Below, piece by piece: positions 26,852-31,639 of a DNA stretch of 31,639 nucleotides. The stretch is from NCBI RefSeq assembly GCF_000485595.1, contig NW_014577290.1, forward strand, positions 182,893 through 214,531, read 5' to 3'. The stretch is from Priapulus caudatus (taxonomy: Eukaryota; Priapulida; Priapulimorpha; Priapulimorphida; Priapulidae). The notes beneath the pieces were generated by a model that saw only the letters and a list, made by a program, of their open reading frames with translations, ran no database searches and was not told the DNA's origin. Position 1 is the first letter of the stretch. Every line of letters begins with the position of its first letter. A program made the position numbers and the translations under genes.

Positions 26852-27045
26852 CAGTGGTTCCCAACCTTTTGGACTCCCCGTACCCCTAATTTTTCTACGC
26901 TATCTCCTGGTACCCCTTTATAAGGTATCTCCTGGTACTTCGCCCACCATAACAGGGGCGTGTACAGGATTTGTACCAGGGGGAGTCTAACCGTAACCCA
27001 AACTTGTGTTCCCAAGTAGCAAAAACTGGATCCCATACCAAATGT
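26852..27045. mobile_element. hAT-type transposon end (truncated)
   Basis: CAGTGGTTCCCAACCTTTTG is the widespread terminal motif of hAT elements and their MITEs. It is followed by GGACTCCCCGTACCCCTAAT and a local duplication of ATCTCCTGGTAC. No matching inverted end was found downstream, so the right limit is approximate and the copy is probably partial. Confidence 0.6.
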
Positions 27046-27237
27046 ATCTACGTGAAACGTCTTATGTCATAACGTCATACATGTAACACTAGGCGCTGTG
27101 TATAGTCCTCGCTGTCATGTAATTCATACCAAATATATACATCTAATCTGTATATACCTAAGGGAGTAATTAGGCGATGCTGCTCTATCCGTGGTAACGC
27201 GGGGGTCGTTTGATGTCACGGGAGTGAAGCGCCGGCA

Positions 27238-27239
27238 TA

Positions 27240-27272
<33 letters not shown>
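27238..27272. repeat. (AT)n microsatellite
   Basis: About 35 bp of AT dinucleotides, followed 40 bp later by (GT)n and a G9 run (27305-27326). Confidence 0.95.
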
Positions 27273-27275
<3 letters not shown>

Positions 27276-27691
27276 TGGTCATATATCTGTTACGTACGCT
27301 GTGAGTGTGTGTGTGGGGGGGGGGGAAATCTGGTGTCGTTGGAGGAAGAATTATCTTAGGTGTATGTCAGGATTACAATATCATATTACACGTAATACAT
27401 GTTATAGCACATGCTAATAGTTTTTTAATAATTCTGATTGCGATTTGTGCATTACACATTTGTGAATAAAAATTAGACGAATCTGTTTTCCCGAAATAAA
27501 TTCCCGTAAAGCTATCATTTGATAATATTTGCTATATTTCGATGTCGTGCTACGCCTTATGAACATTCATAAACGTTTTTTATTAACTTAAACGTAATTT
27601 AAAATTAATTTTAATTATGGCTTAATTTGATACAGAGACCAAACTAGGACACGATAAAGTATCTCATTGTGGTTTGATGCCTTTCTTTTCC

Positions 27692-28009
27692 GAGATGTGT
27701 GTTGCTATCCCCCGGGCGTGGAGGGACGGTCACGTGATACAGTTGACGTATACTTCAAAACTTGACAGTACCCATAATCCTAAATCCAACACTAACCCTA
27801 ACACTAAATATCTATATATCGGATCTCTATATAAAGGGGTGTCATCCACAAAAATTAATCTATGGTGTGGGGACAGATATCACGATGCAAAAACCCTAAC
27901 CCTAACCCTAACCCTAACCCTAACCCTGATTCTAACCCTAATCCTAACACTAGTGCTGCCACGTTGCGGGACCGTCCCCCCACGCCCGGGGGATAGCAAC
28001 ACCCATCTC
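27692..28009. mobile_element. Foldback MITE carrying telomere-like repeats, type C
   Basis: Inverted arms of about 40 bp start GAGATGTGTGTTGCTATCCC and end GGGATAGCAACACCCATCTC, both containing CCCCCGGGCGTG or its complement. They differ by about two bases over 40. Inside is a (CCCTAA)n tract of six to seven perfect units (27892-27928) with degenerate units on both sides. The arms share only the TATCCCCC core with copies A and B, so this is a related or convergent family. Confidence 0.85.
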
Positions 28010-28109
28010 TTATTAGCTTAATTTTAGTTTGGAAGTTTATCCCTTCGTTTTGTCCGGAAGAGGGCGGCACATACGCCATACCGACAGCTTTCTGCATTAG
28101 CAGTGAAGT

Positions 28110-28174
28110 ATCATCACAGACTAACGAATACCGATCCGGATACGGACTACGGATCCGTTAGTCTGTGGTATCAT
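28110..28174. repeat. Imperfect palindrome
   Basis: CACAGACTAACG (28115-28126) is answered by CGTTAGTCTGTG (28156-28167), with ATCAT and GATACC-like outer pairing and an inner GATCCG/CGGATC pair. Confidence 0.85.
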
Positions 28175-29639
28175 CTTACTCTAAGCTCTCTCGCCTCGAC
28201 TAACTGACATTTCGCAACAAGACAGCGGAGTAGGGAATGCATAACGGCGAAGCAACGGGCACATATCGGGGTTGTGAAGAAGAAAAATCTTATACGAAAT
28301 CCACACCACTCCTCACTCATCACTAACATTTTTGTGTTTTTTTCGTTTAAAATCTCCGTTAAAATATGCGTATAACGCTAGTAATACATTGTTCTTATGA
28401 CACAGTTATTGCTCTATTGGAGTTAGGATATTGATCTTTGATATTGATATGGATCTTTACTTTCCTATTGTACCCGACAATTAGAGAGTATGATATAGAT
28501 CAAACGACGTATGTGTAATTTGATAATATTAACAATTAAAACTAGTTACATAACAATAAATTATATTGCATTTATATTACGTATAATAGCTTTAATCACA
28601 CGCAGCCAATACAATCTCAAATTGGTGTCATTATATTGCACACCATTTCATTTTACGATTGTGATTAGCCGCTTCTGTTAAATTGTGATCTCGGCGATGT
28701 TATCTGATCCATGTTTTCTCTTCAGTTCGTCCAATATTCGTTGATTCTGTAGCATGAAAACACAGTTTGTAGACACATTACAGTGACGTCAGCTATTTCG
28801 TAACGTGATACCGGTATTCATTGTTATTTTTTAATTGAAGGCTCTAGAAGAATTTACTAGTATCGTAGCTACATCATTTACGACGTGCTAGCTGGCTTCC
28901 TGTCATAATTCTTGGATTGTGGGGGTCGTGCTCATTTTATATATGATCTGCCGTCAATTAGCCATATAATAATTCAAATTATGATTATTTACAGAGATAT
29001 TCTAATCATTACCTCGGCCAATTCCTGCTTTAATTTTACGACAACGCCGATAGATGGTGCTGCAGAGTTTTCCAAGCCACGCTGGCTTGTGTGAGCCTCG
29101 GCAGTAGTGAGAACTTTTGTCTCCCGTTCAACACGCTTGCTCGCTCTCAAGCCAAGGACCTAGAAATTAATGTCAGATAGGCAAAACCAAGTGTGAAAAT
29201 ATATAACAGATCCTGTAAAACGTGCGCACACACATGCAATACGCACTAATCATAATCACACTCATCCCACCCAACCCACACACACAAACATCACCCACGA
29301 ACGGAAACACGCGCGCATGCACGCACATATACATTAATAGTTATAGTAAATATTCACACGATTTAATTTACTTTAATCTATGCAATGACGCAATGAAACC
29401 AGCATTTCTGCCGTAGGTCAGTATTATGCCTGGCGCGCATATTTAAGCTGGGGAGGTTATTTTTATCCAAACATCCCCATTGTTCTCATACATAAACGGA
29501 GTTGTTGTGTTGTCACACACATGCCTATTGTACTGATACATAAAAAGATCTGCATGAAGCATGATTTAAAATTTTAATACTGACGTGTATTACCGGCACA
29601 CTGACATACAAAAAAAATCAACGTGAAAACGCGCATTAC
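28175..29639. other. AT-rich DNA 3' of the receptor exon
   Basis: On the minus strand this lies downstream of the GPCR exon, starting with the intron donor GTAATG. The next exon would encode the cytoplasmic tail, but none could be recognised. A CA-rich stretch (29222-29310) is simple sequence. Confidence 0.45.
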
Positions 29640-29829
29640 CTTGGGCACAAACATCATGGCGAGAGTAAATGCCGTCCCAAACAGGATGAAGAATGCTTTA
29701 ATAATAAAGACCAGGACGGTGTGCTGGCTCGTCACAGACAAGAGAGGAGTGATGATTACGCATAAGATTAGAATGTTGAAGATGCAGATGCCAGTATTCG
29801 TGCTGTCTGTGCTGTTCACTGCCATCGTC
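29640..29829 (-). CDS. GABA-B-like class C GPCR, exon for TM6-TM7
   Basis: A 190-bp minus-strand exon between TTTTTTTCACAG and AAG|GTAATG. It starts with the last base of a split codon and then reads 63 codons, TMAVNSTDSTNTGICIFNIL through TLAMMFVPK. NILILCVIITPLLSV is a TM6-like helix, and VLVFIIKAFFILFGTAF with LAMMFVPK is TM7 ending in the FVPK motif shared by GABA-B receptors (human: LVFVPK). The short N-S-T-D-S-x-x-x-G stretch before TM6 also matches the NDSKYIG region. These receptors couple to Gi/o at the plasma membrane. The exon was chosen over the longer 83-codon frame because the reading past FVPK crosses a good donor and loses similarity. Other exons lie outside the window or were not recognised; it could also be an orphan GABA-B-related receptor or an exon of a pseudogene. 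Confidence 0.7.
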
Positions 29830-30929
29830 CTGTGAAAAAAATTGTTTTCGACATTTATTGAATAAATTTATATAATACTCTGGTCGTCGGCGACGATATA
29901 TACTGCTATAAAAATAAATAAATATATATATATATATATATCAAGAGCTAATAATACCTCTATATATATATACCTCGCTTAATTCGTATCAGACAGACGG
30001 GACCACGGCATTTTCGATGAATTACGTAATCAGCGTATTTAGACTTAATTTAATCCGTAGGTATATAGAAACGACGAAATAGATAGATAATTCGTGTAAA
30101 CAACAATTTATAAATGAAATTAATAACATTGTAATAAAAAGATCTGTTTGTTCAATGTGATTTTTAAATAGATCGACACATCAATAATCAGTGCAAATTA
30201 CGAATTATACAACGGAAATTCAAGGGAATAAACGAGAAATATTGGGACCATGTGCACATGTTTTTGTACGAATTAGGTCATTCTACGAATAAAGTGATGA
30301 CTGACTGTCTGTCTGTCTGTCGAGGTTGACTGTCTGTATTTGTATCTGAATTACATACAATAAAGATTTAATCATAATATTACTACTAGTAGTGATAATA
30401 ATAGCGTGTTGTAGACTAAACTCTGGTCTGTGAGCCGAAATGTCGAATTACTACACTAATCACAGACACCATAGTGTTATTAGTAAGCTATAGTTTCGCT
30501 TGTTGAAAATCAACTGAGTCTGTAGTGTACAGTAGAGCTACGAAATATGTAACCCAACCAGGCTGTGTGACTAACGTCAATATACACAGTAGATACACAT
30601 ATACACAGGGTTAGGGTCCCCTAACCCTAGCAAGGACCGTTTCTTGGAGCTACGAAATATGCAGCTCGACCTCGATGACCGACACGACACTGTCGACGTG
30701 CGACACTCATTTCACATTTGCAAATTACATTGACTTTTCCTTGAACATTTATCAATTTTATGTTACTTACGCTATCTGTCAATTTGATGAACTTGTCTCT
30801 CCGTCTTCGTTATAGTCCGTTGGACTTTTCAAGACTATTCTTTATGAGGTTATGATGTTAAGAGGCTAGTACAAAACATCAGCTGAGTGCTTGTCTCGGC
30901 GGTGTATAGCCTGTTTAGCAGTCACGTGA
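29830..30929. other. AT-rich DNA 5' of the receptor exon
   Basis: Presumed intron of the GPCR gene. It contains (TA)n at 29924-29941, (CTGT)n at 30306-30320, ACAATAAAGATTTAATC near 30358 that could be a LINE tail, and the inverted telomere-like pair AGGGTTAGGG/CCCTAACCCT at 30607-30628. No exon is recognised. Confidence 0.45.
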
Positions 30930-31210
30930 CAGTGTTTTCTACGCATGAACATGGCACCATGGCACGTGATCACGTATAACCAATCCGTTTCACTTCTCTG
31001 TATATATTGTTCTCAGTTATGGATGTGCGTGCGTGATTGGTCTATGGTGGTAGATAGCCAATGACGTCACACTGACGTACACTGACGTCACGACCATACT
31101 TTGGTTCATGGAAACATATGCCCACTCCGCGGGTCGTGTGCAACCTCTGACCTGCGTACGTGGCGCGGTAACGTAGCCTCGAGCGCATATCGCGGCCGCC
31201 GATTCCGAAC
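30930..31210. promoter_or_regulatory. CpG-rich candidate regulatory region with CRE cluster
   Basis: It contains E-boxes (GTCACGTGAC near 30921 and GCACGTGATCACGT near 30963), CCAAT at 30980, ATTGG at 31036, CCAAT at 31058, then TGACGTCA at 31062 and 31083 with TGACGTAC between them at 31073. A CpG-rich stretch (to about 31200, including GCGGCCGC) follows. The combination is typical of animal proximal promoters, but no transcript start, direction or first exon can be shown. Confidence 0.45.
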
Positions 31211-31304
31211 CCCCCAACGCCCATCGCTCCTATTGAGCACGCTGGCGCATTGTAAAAAGCCGTTAACCCTTCCCCCTCCCACCACCACCACCATGCGCTA
31301 TTAA

Positions 31305-31639
31305 GCTATGGGTCGTAGGAAAGTGTACTAACTCTAATATCTCGCGAACAAATTGGATTACATTTCTAAAATTCAAGATACATCTAAACACATGTCTTAG
31401 CTGTGGTCTCTCTGAGTTTTGAGTTTATTGAAGTACGAATAGTTGAATTAATTACCAAAAATATACGTGCGGTACCGCTCATAGGCTAATATACGCACGG
31501 CTATGGATGGTAGAAAAGTGTACTATATATAACTACCATATGGCGCGAACGATTTGAGTTACATTTCTAACATTCTAGCTACATACAAACACATGTCGTA
31601 GCTATAATCACCGTTGAGTTTATTGAAGCACGAATAGTT
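31305..31639 (+). repeat. 195-bp-period tandem repeat, two diverged units
   Basis: GCTATGG...GTAG(G/A)AAAGTGTACTA begins at 31305 and again at 31500. ATTTCTAA, ACACATGTC and GAGTTTATTGAAG follow at matching distances, and both end in ACGAATAGTT. The array continues past the window end, so it may be part of a satellite. Confidence 0.8.

Noticed and set aside
1-31639. CRISPR array or bacterial operon reading of the repeat clusters
   Set aside because: Repeats lack constant-length unique spacers, and the window has introns, animal transposons and animal receptor/Golgi enzyme exons.

Overview
The window is animal nuclear DNA: AT-rich, intron-bearing, with short exons, consensus splice sites and many transposable elements. 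No bacterial or organellar feature is visible. The sequence suggests a non-model, probably marine, non-arthropod invertebrate, possibly a deuterostome. Three things point that way: TTAGGG-type interstitial repeats, a Ty3/gypsy element with integrase ahead of reverse transcriptase (the Gmr1-type order described from deuterostomes), and hairpin/GTCCGTCC dispersed repeats of a kind I associate with marine invertebrates. The species cannot be named from this.

Two host genes can be supported. (1) A plus-strand, three-exon GT54 glycosyltransferase gene of the MGAT4 family, closest to MGAT4C, runs from 6830 to 19357. Exon 1 (6830-6922) encodes a type II signal anchor, exon 2 (13348-13432) a short stem, and exon 3 (18186-19357) the whole catalytic region. 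The splice phases agree and give a 449-residue Golgi-type protein. (2) A minus-strand exon at 29640-29829 encodes transmembrane helices 6-7 of a GABA-B-like class C GPCR. No other exon of that gene was recognised.

The rest is mostly repeats. At the left, a GA-rich tract plus a ~1.9-2.0 kb module occurs twice (275-2279 and 4178-6054), with a dense scatter of small indels that may be partly assembly error. Each copy carries a long palindrome. Intron 1 holds a foldback element with telomere-like repeats (7020-7236), a hairpin/GTCCGTCC repeat, a complete but pol-less LTR retrotransposon (8203-12759) and a LINE-like tail (to ~13203). Intron 2 holds a Harbinger-like MITE (13484-13909), a 949-bp Harbinger-like element with a MADF-domain remnant (14081-15029), and a hairpin repeat containing a tRNA-like SINE core (16000-17055).

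Downstream of the glycosyltransferase gene, 19842-22716 (minus strand) is a dead chimera of two different Ty3/gypsy elements. One has the order gag-PR-INT followed by the beginning of the RT linker. After it come a second telomere-repeat foldback (23063-23291) and a hAT-like MITE with a perfect 8-bp target duplication (23461-23631). From 25440 to 26800 there is a compact repeat locus: a 51-bp hairpin array, a 10-bp alternating purine-pyrimidine minisatellite, a TATA/Inr/CRE core-promoter-like segment, a 25-bp tandem array, and a second array of the same minisatellite. A third telomere-repeat foldback lies at 27692-28009. Near the right end are a CpG-rich segment with helically spaced CRE motifs (30930-31210) and a 195-bp-period repeat running off the window.

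Most of the remaining open reading frames lie in repeats, on the opposite strand of real exons, or in low-complexity DNA, and are not annotated as genes.
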